Positions 11,720-24,100 of a stretch of DNA of 64,000 bases are shown here, in pieces. A program made the translations under genes and the position numbers. The notes beneath the pieces were generated by a model that was not told the origin of the DNA, did not search any database, and was given only the letters and a program-made list of their open reading frames with translations. Numbering within the stretch: the first letter of the stretch is position 1; each line of letters starts with the position of its first letter. Source of the stretch: Apostichopus japonicus (taxonomy: Eukaryota; Echinodermata; Holothuroidea; Aspidochirotida; Stichopodidae); NCBI RefSeq assembly GCF_037975245.1, contig NC_092563.1, positions 22,288,960 to 22,352,959 on the forward strand, given 5' to 3'.

Positions 11720-11830
11720 AGGGCTTCTCGATGATCACATAGTCACAGTCCCGATGCAAGGGGAATGGGGCTGAGAGCGGATCAATCGTTCGGTAGTTTG
11801 GTTTTCGTGCCACCTTTTTTTTTAAAAACT
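11720..11830 (+). ncRNA. U2-headed repeat, second unit with internal deletion (copy A)
   Basis: Begins GGCTTCTCG, then jumps to the body (ATGATCACATAGTCACAG) and ends GTGCCACC plus a T-run. Same body as the preceding unit, with most of the U2-like head deleted. Confidence 0.55.
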
Positions 11831-12234
11831 AGGGCTTTAATGTGATAGTCGCGGAGTTTAAGGAATGTGAAGGGGTAAAACCGGGCAAATGGATCAGGGA
11901 TTGTGGGCAAAAATCGAGATGGCTTAATTAAGGACAAATTTCAGCAACATCAAAAGTGAAGTTTTAACAAAGAAATGTATTTCTCTGTGTAGGAATTGAG
12001 ATTGGGGACGGGGGTACACAATTAGTACCAAACGTTCTAACGCCAGTACTGAAAGTGAGTAGAGGTGGCCAATTTATCGATCCAAAGGCAGTGAATTATC
12101 TCACCATATTAAAATTAGATCATCTCAAGGAAGAAAAAAATTTGAAACACTTTATGGGAATCTCATCCCCATTGGTGTCATTGTCTGGTGCAGGGAATTG
12201 TACACCAGCCTACGATTTATTGTATGACGGAGGG

Positions 12235-13103
12235 CACAGGCGTAGGAGGCGGGGGGGGGGGGGGCTGGCTGGGCTGCAGCCCCCCAACCATATTTTTTGG
12301 TGAAAATTCGGGCAAAATGCTGAGAATTTTTCGAGCAGCTACTGAAAGAAAATAATTTGCAATGTGTTTTTCAAGTATTTTTTTGGGGGGGGGGGGAATT
12401 CGGACAATATGCTGAGAATTTTTCGGGCACCTACCAGTGGCCGAGCGTCCATACAGTCAGAGTGGGCGGATGCCCCCCTGACGGACTCAAATGGACTACT
12501 GGCGCCCTTTTCAGCTTTTTACCACTCTCTACTTATTCGCGATTATTGACTTTTTTATTGCGCTCTGAAATACCTATTGACATTTGTCACATTTTGTTGG
12601 TACAACTTTCTGACAAATAGCGATGACACCTATTTATTCTTCGTTTATCTGTAAATTAGAAAGGCCCCGAAAGGGTCATTCCCGGCAATCTAGGGAGTAT
12701 CTCTACTCAAAAATTTTCTGTACGCTCCGCGCCAACCTGTGGTGGCGCTCCGCTTAGATAGTGTCGAAAGCGCCCCTACAGAGCATTCTCTCCCCCCTGA
12801 CCAATACCCCTATAGCTCCGCCACTGACACCTTCTGAGAGAAGAAGAACTTGCAATGTGTATCTCAATGGTTATATTATTATCATTATTGTTGTAACGAC
12901 TTCCCCAATAATTGGAAGGGTTAAAACACGGAAAACGATTGTATGTTATTGACATGTGATGTAATAAGCGAAAAATGCCTATATGATAGGCACATTAACA
13001 TGTGGAGCGCGCGCGGAGCGCGCGAAAAATTTTGGTTATATTTTCGGGCAAGTCGTTACAGCCCCCCCCCCCCCCCCCAAATCAAATGAGGCTCCTACGC
13101 CTA
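12235..13103. mobile_element. Non-autonomous TIR element with nested MITE
   Basis: Ends AGGCGTAGGAGGC ... GCTCCTACGCCTA are inverted repeats, flanked by a 10-bp direct repeat TGACGGAGGG (12225-12234 and 13104-13113). It holds long G and C tracts and a GC-rich inverted repeat (GGAGCGCGCGCGGAGCGCGC) near 13004. It is split by the MITE at 12435-12826. Confidence 0.8.
12435..12826. mobile_element. MITE, CAGTGGCGGAGC family
   Basis: 392 bp, ends CAGTGGCCGAGC ... GCTCCGCCACTG, nearly perfect 12-bp inverted repeats. Flanking 8-mers GCACCTAC and ACACCTTC agree at 6 of 8 bases. It is about 90% like 18145-18521 and carries the dispersed GCGCCAACC core at 12729. Confidence 0.85.
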
Positions 13104-14560
13104 TGACGGAGGGTTTTATTTCTTATGACAGACAGAGAGATATAACATAAGGACATAAATTTGAGTCAATGCTTCCATGTCTATCATATCAGAAATATCA
13201 TAATTTTGTACGTCTCTTCAAAGTTATAGTTATGGCTCGTATCACCTATTTAGTCCCTCCTTTCCCTTCCTTTCTTTCTTAAAACAAAAATAAAACGTTC
13301 CATCATGAAAAGTTTTCTTTAATTCAAAGTTGTGAAACGAAGGAGCACTGGGACTGAGAATTGTGGATTTACATCACTTGAATGCCGACCACGTGACACC
13401 GGCCTCAGAGCTTAGGTCGTGATGTGAATATAACTTCTAATATTTTTTTAACTTTTAATATTTAATATTGTACCGTAAGATATCTTATAATTAACAAATC
13501 GCGAGGCTACTGGCTAAGTGATAGGACTGGATAAGCTTCTAAAGTGTAAAGGCCTATAAGTATAATAATCATATATCTTTAACATGATAGTACATTAAAC
13601 GTTCTCTTAACATATACAGTGATGGAATTTCAAAATATTGGAAAGTTATTGAAAGAAAAGAAAGCTGTGTTGTAAAGTCAACTTACCAGCTGGGGGAACG
13701 GGCTTAAATCGCGCCGGAAAACACCCCATGTTCACTAAGTCAGCTTGAATTTGTGAATGATACACTATAGACAGTCAAACTAAAAAGCTATAAGGTACCA
13801 GCTGAGAATTGTATGGAGGCTACAAATGATCTTCTCGTAAACAGACGTTACGTAAATGTCCAAACGCGTACTTCCCAGGAGGAACGTTGGTGTGGGAGAA
13901 TCCAAATCTAGATAACGAAACTATTAATAGTCCCAGTTAAATGGAGTAACATTTCGGTGAGAAGAAATCAACAAAGTCTCCCTTTTTTCGTGTGCTTTTC
14001 TGTGTCATTAATTCCTGGCAAGGCGAGGATCCGTGTACGGCCATAAATCTTGGGCATGTTATCGCTAGCTTATATAAGAACATGTGCAACTATCGCATAT
14101 AAGAAGAAGTGAATTCGTGCCTACGATACACGGCCCACGACACGCCTCAATTATATTGACCAATGGTAACGTTACCCCAGTGGAGTAGGACGCTGATGTA
14201 CGAAATTGTTTGCACTTTCAAGACACTGTGGGAATCTCCGCCAAAATTTTTGCCATTCTTCATGTAAACCCACCGTTTGTAATAGGCTAACAAATTTTCA
14301 GTTGGTTAATGTTATATTTCTGCCCGATTTGTTCTGTTTTCTTATTCACCACGAACCTAAACAAACACGGTAAGGTACATATCCACGCATAGGAAAAATG
14401 GGTCATCGCCGCAATAAAACAACAACAAAACACACAGCCTATTTCAGAGGGTTCTTCCAAAGGCAGTCAGTTATAATAACCGGGGTAGCAAGCGCTGACC
14501 ATTACTCCAACAATGACGTGTTTTTGCAGTAAGAAGACATGAGCTGTGCAGTAGAACTAA
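13104..14560. other. Intergenic, conserved with copy B to about 14420
   Basis: No confident gene. A short minus-strand ATG frame with a GTAAGT donor (13687-13729) has a counterpart at 48854-48899. Homology with copy B fades at about 14420/50090, where the copies stop aligning until 26036/54493. Confidence 0.5.
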
Positions 14561-14945
14561 GACCTAACCTGCTTCATCGCAAGGCAACAAAATATAACCT
14601 GTCCAAATGAAATGTATACGGTGCGTACTTTCGAGCCTGCTCATCGCACGGCAATACAAGTTACAGTGAAAAACTAATTGTTTAGTTGCAACTAGTATCG
14701 AGACTTCTCATCGCACGGGTAACTCGATTTAATCTCACGAGATTGGCTTTATATGGCGCGCACTTTCGAGCCCGCCCATCGCACGGGCAATAGAACTAAG
14801 TTAAACTGACAGAGTAATTGTTTAGTTGCAGCTAATATCGAGACTTCTCATCGCACGTTAACTAAATTTAATCTCACGAGATTGTCTTTATATGGCGCAC
14901 ACTTTCGAGCCTGCCCATCGCACGGCAGCAGAAGTTAATCTATTG
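14560..14945. repeat. ~140-bp tandem repeat
   Basis: CTTTCGAGCC followed by CATCGCACGG recurs near 14627, 14763 and 14903, with GACTTCTCATCGCACG between at 14702 and 14842. About 2.7 units. Copy A only. Confidence 0.8.
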
Positions 14946-15026
14946 AAATGATGTATAAGTGCTAAGTAGCGATTTAGTAATCGATTTAGTAATGTACTTG
15001 AAAATGGAAAATATCTTGGACTTGAC

Positions 15027-15745
15027 GTGACGGTTCCAAGGCGTGCTGCATGGATTAAAGCCTAAGGCTTTTTGATACTATGTTGTTACACTCACTACAG
15101 AAGTAATGATTTAATGGTCGTTTAAATTGGTCAAGCACTCTTTGGACCGGGCAATACCCATTACGACACTATTGTACAAAGTCCTTAGAGTTCTTGTTAA
15201 CCATCGGTTTGGTGATCCAAGGCGTGCTGCATGGGTTAGGGCCCAAAGCTTTTTCATTGTGACATTTTACTCATTCAAGAAGTAATGATTTCATGGTCAT
15301 TTTAAGGTCATTTTAATTTGTCAGGCACTCTTTGGACCGGGCAAGACGCATTACGGGTACTGTTCTACAATGTCCTCAGAGTTCATTTTAACTACCGGTT
15401 TGGTGATACAAGGCGTGCTGGTTTTGATTAGGGCCCAAAGCTTTTTCGTTGTCCCATTTTACTCATTCAAGAAGTAATGATTTGATCGTCATTTTAACTG
15501 GTCAAGTACTCTTTGGACCGGGCAAGACGCATTATGGTACACTTCTACAATGTGTTAAGATTTCATATGACCCATTGGTAAGGTGGTCCAAGGCGTGCTA
15601 GTCTTGATTAGGGCCTAAAGTAATTTTTTTGCATTAATTTAAAATCTGATGAAGTACTAGTCATTTTAGTTGGTCAAACTATTTGGACCGGGCAAGATGC
15701 ACTATGGTACCCTTTTACATAGTCAGTAGAGTTCATATGACCCAC
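15027..15745. repeat. ~185-bp tandem repeat, four units
   Basis: CCAAGGCGTGCT recurs at about 15037, 15218, 15409 and 15589, and CTTTGGACCGGGCAA lies at a fixed distance in the first three units. Each unit also has AGAAGTAATGATTT or a variant. Units are 80-90% alike by eye. Copy A only; no coding frame. Confidence 0.85.
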
Positions 15746-17093
15746 GGGCCATAGATAAACCTCTTTCCACGACCAAATGTTGAACATCTTGTAAGAAAGC
15801 TTTTGTCTTGCCAGAGGTGTTACGTCGATACCATTGTCGAATACGTAACTGAATATGTAGCTCAGTTACTCATTCGCGAATATCGAACGAGGAACGGGGA
15901 ATAAGCATCTAACTTCACACCGGTTACTCATGATAACTTCGTATAACAGCGCATTTATTACATTGGTGGTCGGTATTCGGTGCTTAAATAAAGCCGGGTT
16001 ATTCAAGAAAAATGAAGTGCGGACACTAAGGACAACGGAAGAATGAGTCCGTTTGCGACATTTTGAATGTCGCCAACCTACAGTAACAAACTTTCGTGCC
16101 AGTCTACATAGGCCACACATGCGGCGTGTTACCACTGGCTGAAGTCCAAGAGAAGTAGGCCTAAGTTAGGTCCTAGTAGTAGTAATACTAATAGTATTAG
16201 GGAAACTAACTAACGTTGTACGAAAATAATTACATTTATTTACTTCAGGTAGAGCATAGGTTGCATGGTGGGTACAATTATGATATAACATATTACCCTT
16301 TGTTTTAATGACAAAGCACATTAGGAATGTTCTAGAAAGAATATTTTGGCAACATTCCTTGGTTATTTATTTTGGACACAAACATAAAACAATGTTGGCA
16401 ACTGATACGTACTAGGTCTAGGCCCTAAATTTTTTTAGTGATAAATTGGAATCATACTGTACACAGTGTTCGATTTTTCCGGTATCGCATCGCAAAATGC
16501 GATCCAAAACGACAAACTTGCGAGACGTTTCCAAATCAGCATCGCACATTGTGCCGATTTGTGCGATACAAATTCCTAGTCAGATTTGGGAGCAAACACT
16601 CAAACCTTAACTTACGAACTGTCGATTACAATGTAGAAGTTATAATTTATTGAGTTTATACTCAATGTACAACTTATTCACTTGACCGTATAGCGAAAAA
16701 AAAAAAATGAAAAAATAATATCCTACCATAGTTAGGTTTTAAGCAAAATAGCCTAACCACCTCGGCGGTTACAGATCTCACCTAACTAAAAGGTTCCCTG
16801 GCAACGTGCCAAAAAATGTTAACAGACAGGTGTTACACAGGGGATGAGCTCACAGTTGTTGGGAAGGTACCTGGGCAAATTCGCAGCACATGTACCGTGG
16901 TACAGTAGTTGGGTATATTGTTAAACACTGCAGTTGTAAAAATGTACGCATAGTGCACGCTATTCATTGTTAGGCAGTCTAGAAACGGGGCTTTGCTGAA
17001 CGTTGTTTGTTTCATAATATCGGAAGTTTTGTAAGTTGCACTTTTTAAAGATTGAAAGACAGATTAAATCTCTTTTCATTTTATAACATAATA

Positions 17094-19209
17094 CAGGTGC
17101 GTATTCAGGGGGGGGCGTTGGGGGCGCGCGCCCCCCGGGTAAGAAAGAGAGAAGAGAAAAAAAAGGAAAAAAAGAGGGGAAAAAGAGGAGGAGGAGAGGA
17201 AGGAAGGGAAAAGAAAAAGAAGAAAGAGAGAAAAAGGAGAAAAAGAGGGAGTAAAAGCAAAACGCGAAGACACCGGGAAGAGAAAGAAGAACAGTGACAT
17301 CATTACAGCGCTGAAGGGTAGCCAGTGACGGATCAACGATTTCGTAAAAGTGTGACTCACCCTACCCCTTACACCGACAACTCCATTTGTTGACGTTTCC
17401 ATTTTCCTCTCTCATTAATGATCTATATATATACTATATATGGTCTATCATAACGCGTGTGTAGAATTGTGCTATGAAACCAACTGTGGCTGGTCTCGAA
17501 CTCGACCGTGTCGTCGGGGAACATGACGCATTTTGGGATGGGGGCGACCGCCCGCCCCCCCCCCCCCATTCAGCATTTTTTTAAATGATATCGCTAAGTA
17601 ATTTCAAAATAGAAAGTGCTTACAGGCAACTTACAAGGCCTGGGAAGTGTCATTTCCAGCGATCTGGGAGACATTTTCGGTCAAAATTTGCTTGTACGCT
17701 TCGCACCAACTTATGGTGGCGCTACGCTTAGATAATTTGCCTACAGGCTTCGCCCCTCCCTTGGCAAATTCCTCGCTACGCGCCTGTTCGAATTTGTAAC
17801 GCAAACAGCAGATATCACATCATATCAGTGAGCATGAAAATGGCGTTCCAGGATGAAAAGCCTCAAAACTGTCCGACTTGCCTGAAAAAATAACCAAAAA
17901 TTTTCGCTACGCGCTTCGCGCGCGCTCAACGTGTTCATGTCAATATCATATAAGCAAGCATCGGTTATTACATCGCATGCCATCATGTACCGTACGGTCC
18001 GTTAAAATTGCGCAGTATACCGCGGGATGCTAATGTAAACAACGACATGTCTCATGTAGATGTATAAAAAGCATGGAGGTCCAATTATGTCAAAACTCTC
18101 TTTTACATTAGTAATGGCGAATTAGGGCCTGCACCCCCGCCGCGCAGTGGCGGAGCGTCCATATGGTCAGGGGGGCGGATGCCCCCCTGACGGACTCAAA
18201 TGGACTGCTGGCGCCTTTTTCAGCTCTTTACCACTTTTTACTTATTCTAGATTATTGACTTTTTCATTGCGCTCTCATCTACTTATTGACATTTGTCACA
18301 TTTTGTTGGTGTAATTTGGCGATGACACCTTATTCTTCGTTTATCTGCAAATTAGCCAGGCCCGGAAAGGGTCATTTCCGGCGATCTAGGGAGTATCTTT
18401 ACTCAAAAATTTTCTGTACGCTACGCGCCAACCAGTGGTGGCGCTCCGCTTAGATAGTGTCGAAAGTGCCCCTTCAGACTATTCTCGCCACTCCTGACCA
18501 ATACCCCTAGCTCCGCCACTGCCGCCGCGCCTCCTACGCCTATGTGTGTAGTGTTCGGTTTCGGAAATATCTGCTATTTTTTCATTTCCTTCAACCAAGT
18601 TTTATAATAGCCGTTATAACAGGTTTTAATATTTCTACACCAATAAATTAACTGTGTCTGAATTTTCGAAAATTTCTGACCAACATTCTACATCACACTT
18701 CCCTCTACTCGTGCGATTTTGACCGGTCTGTTAGGGGTTGGGGAAGTTTTTTCTATATTGGTTGTCCATAGATGAAATTTTGTACAACATTATGGGTATG
18801 TTTTGAAGTGAGTTTATTCACGAGAAATGTGAATTTTCAAATTCTGAACAAATATGGGGCTTAAAACCTTGAAAAGTGGGGCTGACGGGTATTGTGGGCC
18901 GCGACGTAGAATCACCTTCAAAAGCAAAGAACCACAGGAGATGCGATCAGGTCGAACATGATGTGTGCCGGGTTGACAATCTTCAAAAAGGTTATGGATG
19001 GAAAAAAAAAACTATTAGGAAATACTTGGTTCTCAGGCAAAAAGTGTACATCTGGTTGGTCATTTCAAGCCCGAGAAGTGCCGTTTCCGGTGATCTGGGG
19101 GGTTTCAAAACAAGAAATTTTCTTGTTCGCTGCGCGCCAACCGATGGTGGCGCTCCGCTTAGATAGTAATTCGCACCCCCCGGGTTTGAAAATCCTGGAT
19201 ACGCGCCTG
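17094..19209. mobile_element. Non-autonomous TIR element nested in the hAT (CAGGCGCGTATCC family)
   Basis: Ends CAGGTGCGTATTCAGG ... CCTGGATACGCGCCTG, flanked by ATAATA (17088-17093 and 19210-19215). A purine-rich run (17150-17290) follows the left end. The same family occurs in copy B at 51389-53290, in different flanks, so the two are independent insertions. No transposase seen. Confidence 0.87.
18145..18521. mobile_element. MITE, CAGTGGCGGAGC family (third nesting level)
   Basis: 377 bp, ends CAGTGGCGGAGC ... GCTCCGCCACTG, with a perfect 8-bp target duplication CCGCCGCG (18137-18144 and 18522-18529), indicating hAT-type integration. Sister copy at 12435-12826. Confidence 0.9.
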
Positions 19210-20518
19210 ATAATATAGCTACTTTAACTTGTCACTTTAAATTTTTTATCAGTTTCGGGACAATTTAAATAAAAAAAGTTGTCAGTAGTTTGCATCCTCA
19301 ACTGCGAATTTTTTCATCGCCAGACATCGCAAAAAATGACAACAATTTTTGGGGGCTTTCGCCCCCAGGATCCCCACGAGGGGTTCTACCCCATGACCCC
19401 ACCATAGCCCTAAGACGGGCCCCTGGACACCACGCCTTTATGCTCGCACGTTACGCGTGCTAGGCAGGCGAACACCGGCGGGAAATCGGCAGTGTGTTCG
19501 CGGGAAATTGAACAAGGTTTTCCAACACTGCTGAACTTTGCAGTTACTGTATGCATCATGTTCAAGGTTTTCACGTAGGCCTTTGAGGAAATGAATGGTT
19601 AGTACAGTGTATATATGCTGCACTAATGCTGTGTGTAGGCCAAGGTTCACGAAGGTCATTGGTTATATTCGCGCGCCGTAGACGTGTTTTTAGATGTTAC
19701 GGAGAGTCAGGTTTCCATGGATATTAATCGAAAATGAATCTGGGTTTAACTGACGCTAAAGATCGTCTTGGGCAGATTAACAAATCATTGCAAGTATAAA
19801 AAAGTACAGGTAGCTCTGCTGTTAAAAAGAAAAGTTCAGTATCGGTTTGCTGTTATCGGCAATTAGGCAAACTTTTACCGATACCGATATGCTGCCGATA
19901 TTGCAAATATCGGCCGATACCGATATTGAAAACGATTATCGTAGCAACACTAGTATAAATAATAATAATAAACAAACATTTTCTAGTTAATACATTGATC
20001 GCCAACATTTGGTCCGTTTTGTGGTAATTTCAAAACTGCTATTCAATATTGGGGAACTGCTATGCAACAAAAATATTGTATAGCAATTGTCGAAATTTGT
20101 TGCTATGCAATTTTTTGGCCATAAGTCGAACACTGACTGTACATACCTAGGGCTAATAAGTATGTTAGATATTTATTTCTGTTCAAAATCCAGGGAAACT
20201 TGCAAGTACACTTCTAATGTGGGCACGGTACCTGGACCTATGGTCAGCTTTAACACTGTAATCAGGGGCGGCGATTATTATCTCTTGTTTTCTATTTATA
20301 GCCACACAAAAAACTATGCCTCCAAATATTGGGGGGGGGGGGGATATTAGGTACTACATCCCCCCGCCTAAAATAATGGGCTCTCTAGTGGATAAGCAGT
20401 CTTCTAATTAATGTCAGTTTTATTCTATTTTGATTTCAATTTATATTTGTAGGAATTGCTAGCCGCTATCGACACAGTCCGTACAAAGAAATGTTATTCC
20501 TACTGCTGAGTTGTGACA

Positions 20519-21142
20519 ATGGCTCTACCTGTATGCAGGAACTGTCACCTAAAGCTAGAGAGATACAGACTTGGTATAAGTCTGGTGAAATCTACATCAA
20601 CAACTCTAGTGGGACAGCTGGTTCCATCATCAAACAGCATAAATCAGTTAAAACAATGTCCACCTTTGAGTAGAATGCTCCTGCAATGGAGATGTTATTC
20701 AGGTCAGCAAGGAGAAGGAGGAGACTTCTTGTATAGAGGACAGGAAAAGAGTAGAACAAAACTACTTGCTCTGATGGAGGAGACAGATAAATCAGCATTG
20801 CAACTTGAGAAAGAAATCTTGGAGTTTGATGGATTGTCTAAAGAAAGTATAGCAGAATTGACTACGGAGAAACCGAGACGTGAGAAAATCGATCCCTCTC
20901 TTACTTCGGTCCTTCTCTCTCCAGGACAGGGGAGCCAATATGTTGGTATGTGTGAGGGGTTCTTGAAGTACCCTAATGTGCAGGATATGTTTGAAGTTGC
21001 CTCAGAGATATTACAGTATGATTTGAAACGACTTTGTACCAATGGTTCCAAAGAAGACCTGGATCAGACTATTTTCTGCCAATCTGCTGTCTTCTTGACA
21101 TCATTGGCTGCGGTTGAGAAGCTAAGAGAAGAAAATCCAAAG
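20519..21142 (+). CDS. MCAT: MCAT exon 1
   Basis: 208 codons: presequence, a poorly conserved acidic stretch, then VLLSPGQGSQYVGM and the N-terminal half of the acyltransferase fold up to KLREENPK. It ends in phase 0. Confidence 0.92.
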
Positions 21143-24100
21143 GTCTGTAGTAAGTGCCTATTAATATTGTTTAGCATAAGGTTTTAGTCATATACAGCAG
21201 AGATAGTCCACCGTTTACTGTACTGCGTGTACTGCACATTCTTCGTTACTTTTTGATTGACCTGGAGAGGGAAGCAAAATTGGAATGAGTGTAAGGCATA
21301 TTTTTGATAGTTCTAGGTATAAGTTGGTAATGGTAGGCTAAGCCGGGCCTTAAACTAGTAATGTTAACCAAGCGTAAACATGAAAGTCTTCCTAAATAGT
21401 TTACAAAAGCGGATATTTCATTATAAATTCTTCTTTATTAACTCTTGGTACAGTATAAACTCAACGATTAATACAACAGTAACTTTGGAGGGTTTAAATA
21501 CACTAGCATAAATGCTGAGTATAATTATAAATTACGGAGCCCTCTGTTGTACGTCTGTACCCTTCGGAAGACAAACTATACTCCCTGATAGGTCTGTGGC
21601 TTTGGGAGACAAACTTAAACCCCTGACTCTAAAATAACAACTTACAACGTCAAGCACAGGGCACACGCTTTGCACTTGGACCTGATTGGTCTAAACTAGC
21701 TCTGACCTCTCACCCCAACTCTTGATTCAAGGTGACTGCCAACCCGATATGCAGATGGGCACATGCAAATGAGCACTCAACCAGTTTGAACCGGTTTGGC
21801 TGTCTTCCATCCCCACATCTGTACACGCTTCTATTAGCTTTGATACATAGCCCACATAACCACCAAAACATGAGCCATGTGTGACGTCATTATAACAACA
21901 TCTTCAGTGAACAATATATGTCAACACAAACTAGAATATGCTTCACGTTAGTATTCTAACTGTAATAGACTTAATCAGCTCAGATAGAGTGTGACGTGTC
22001 ACATGAATTGACCTGTGACTGAGAAACTTATAACTTGTGTTGACCTGAGACTTTTGTGTTGGTATGAACTTTGCTGTGTATCTGTACAATGAATTGGTTT
22101 CTCAGTCAAACCACCAGTCACGTTTTGTATCCTCAATCTACTTACAGTATATCTTCTTATTTCTAAAGATTATGCTACGTGAAAACTGAAAAGTAGTCTT
22201 AACATTTTGTGGAATTGACCTCCAAAATCTTGGGAACAGTCACAGACAATGTTCAGAGATGTGTTTGAAAAGTTCTATTGACCCTTTGGTTTTGATTTAT
22301 CTGTAAAACCACTAGGGGTTCCCTAATTGTTATAAACCATAGGACTTGTAAGTAGTTTTCATTATGTTAGTCACACAGTATTGGTACACTATGGACCAAT
22401 GTTTTGATTCTGATATCATTAATAGAAATCTCCTAACATCTGAATCATTGCTCTGTCAAATTTTGAGTGAGACTATTGATAAAATTGGGAATGCAGAATT
22501 CTGAAAAGTGGACAAAACTGTGTACAAAAGGCATATTTTAACCTCACATGCCATTTACACCTCATGCTGTAGACTTGTACTGTACATTTCCATCCCTTGC
22601 TCTTCTCTCACACCCACCCCGGGACCTCTTCCTTTCCTCTTTCCTCTCCCTTTCCTCTTTTGTAGGACGAGGACAGCTATTAAATATAAAACTCTTCTAA
22701 TCAAGAAATGAATCAAATCAGGATTTACTGTATTTTCTTCATTTCCCAAAACACTGTTCTGCCTTCTTTCACAGTACTGTGCAAAATGTCATTTACGTAC
22801 ACTATGCAGAAACGTTAATAGATTATTTGATCAACAGACTCAATACAAAAGGGTTTGGTTTGACTTATGGAGCACACCTTTCGCATTACATTTATGTCTA
22901 ATAGTGTATGTGACAGGTAAACAGTATTTTACGTGATCTTATAATCAAGTCTATCTTGAAATTGGCAAGGACATAGATACACCTATGGATGTTTAAATTT
23001 CCAGAGATTCCTAACAATATTGAATAATATTCTGTGCTGTGCAATGTAACTTACATTACATTTAGGATAACTTCTTGAAAGTCTGTGTCGAAAATTACGT
23101 AGGAGTTTAGTGCACTTAGTAATTCAGGTAGATCAAATGAAGTGTTTTGTAAGTGTCTCATAAGCTGTCCGTTATTACCAAGTTTATGATGTTTATGATA
23201 CACTTAGTTAATTACCAGACAACAAATGACTTTCTCTCTTTTCTAAATACAGGCCATTGAGAATTGTGTAGCAGCTGCTGGGTTTAGCGTGGGAGAGTTT
23301 GCTGCTCTGGTATTTGCTGGTGCCTTGTCATTTGAAGATGGTGTGTGGTAACTTTCAGTTTCACAGATCTAGAGGTGTGGACATTATTAAAACCTGTATT
23401 TTGACTAAAATTTGCCACAATCTTGTAAAAGTAGGATTGACATCATACATATATATATGCACATTGGTGTGTACAAGACTCTTATTGTTTTTTGGACTAG
23501 CTTATAAAAGATACAGTATTAACTCCACAATCAAAAGTTGAATGAACCTCATACTTTGATTCAATTGGGTGTGTACATGAATCCTTTTCTTTAATGTTGA
23601 GGTCATAGATCAGCTTAGGTCAGTGGAGTTCACAGTCGCAAAAAAAATTGCCAGCACGATGACTTTAAAGTAAAAAGTGGATTAACTTCATACTATTAAA
23701 TGACTGCTCGATTATTTAGAAATTAAAAAAGAAAAGTCATGATGTGTTTGGCATCTGATAGCTTTGTAGCCCCTTTCATCATATGTCCTCTCCTTTAGTA
23801 CTGTCCTAAGTACTTTTTTATTATTAACCATAACCAACTAATATCTAACAGCAATCTGAAATCTACAACTGTATTAGGCCCACGACCCAGGATCTTCCAT
23901 GAGGACTGAGCCATGACCCATCAGATCACTGCACTCTCAGAATCGACACTCAGGATGTATGAATGCTAGCTTGTATTAACGATTTGATGAACATTACAAA
24001 ATATTATTTCATCAATGTCGGACAGCAAGCTCCGAGAGGTAGACATACTTTCGGCTGTCAGGAAAAAAGCCCATTACGCACAGGAAATTTCTTGGCAACC

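Larger units (their letters stand above)
16464..20135. mobile_element. hAT-like transposon, decayed, with nested insertions
   Basis: Inverted ends CAGTGTTCGATTT ... AAGTCGAACACTG are flanked by a perfect 8-bp direct repeat ACTGTACA (16456-16463 and 20136-20143), the hAT hallmark. The span is 3672 bp, of which 2.1 kb is a later insertion (17094-19209). Subterminal ATCGCA-type repeats (16485-16570 and 19313-19330) are also hAT-like. No transposase frame is readable. Its right end lies 375 bp upstream of the MCAT start codon. Confidence 0.88.

Noticed and set aside
17052-17297. Lys/Arg/Glu-rich plus-strand ORF (and 51327-51569)
   Set aside because: Translation of a purine-rich run at the left end of the CAGGCGCGTATCC elements.
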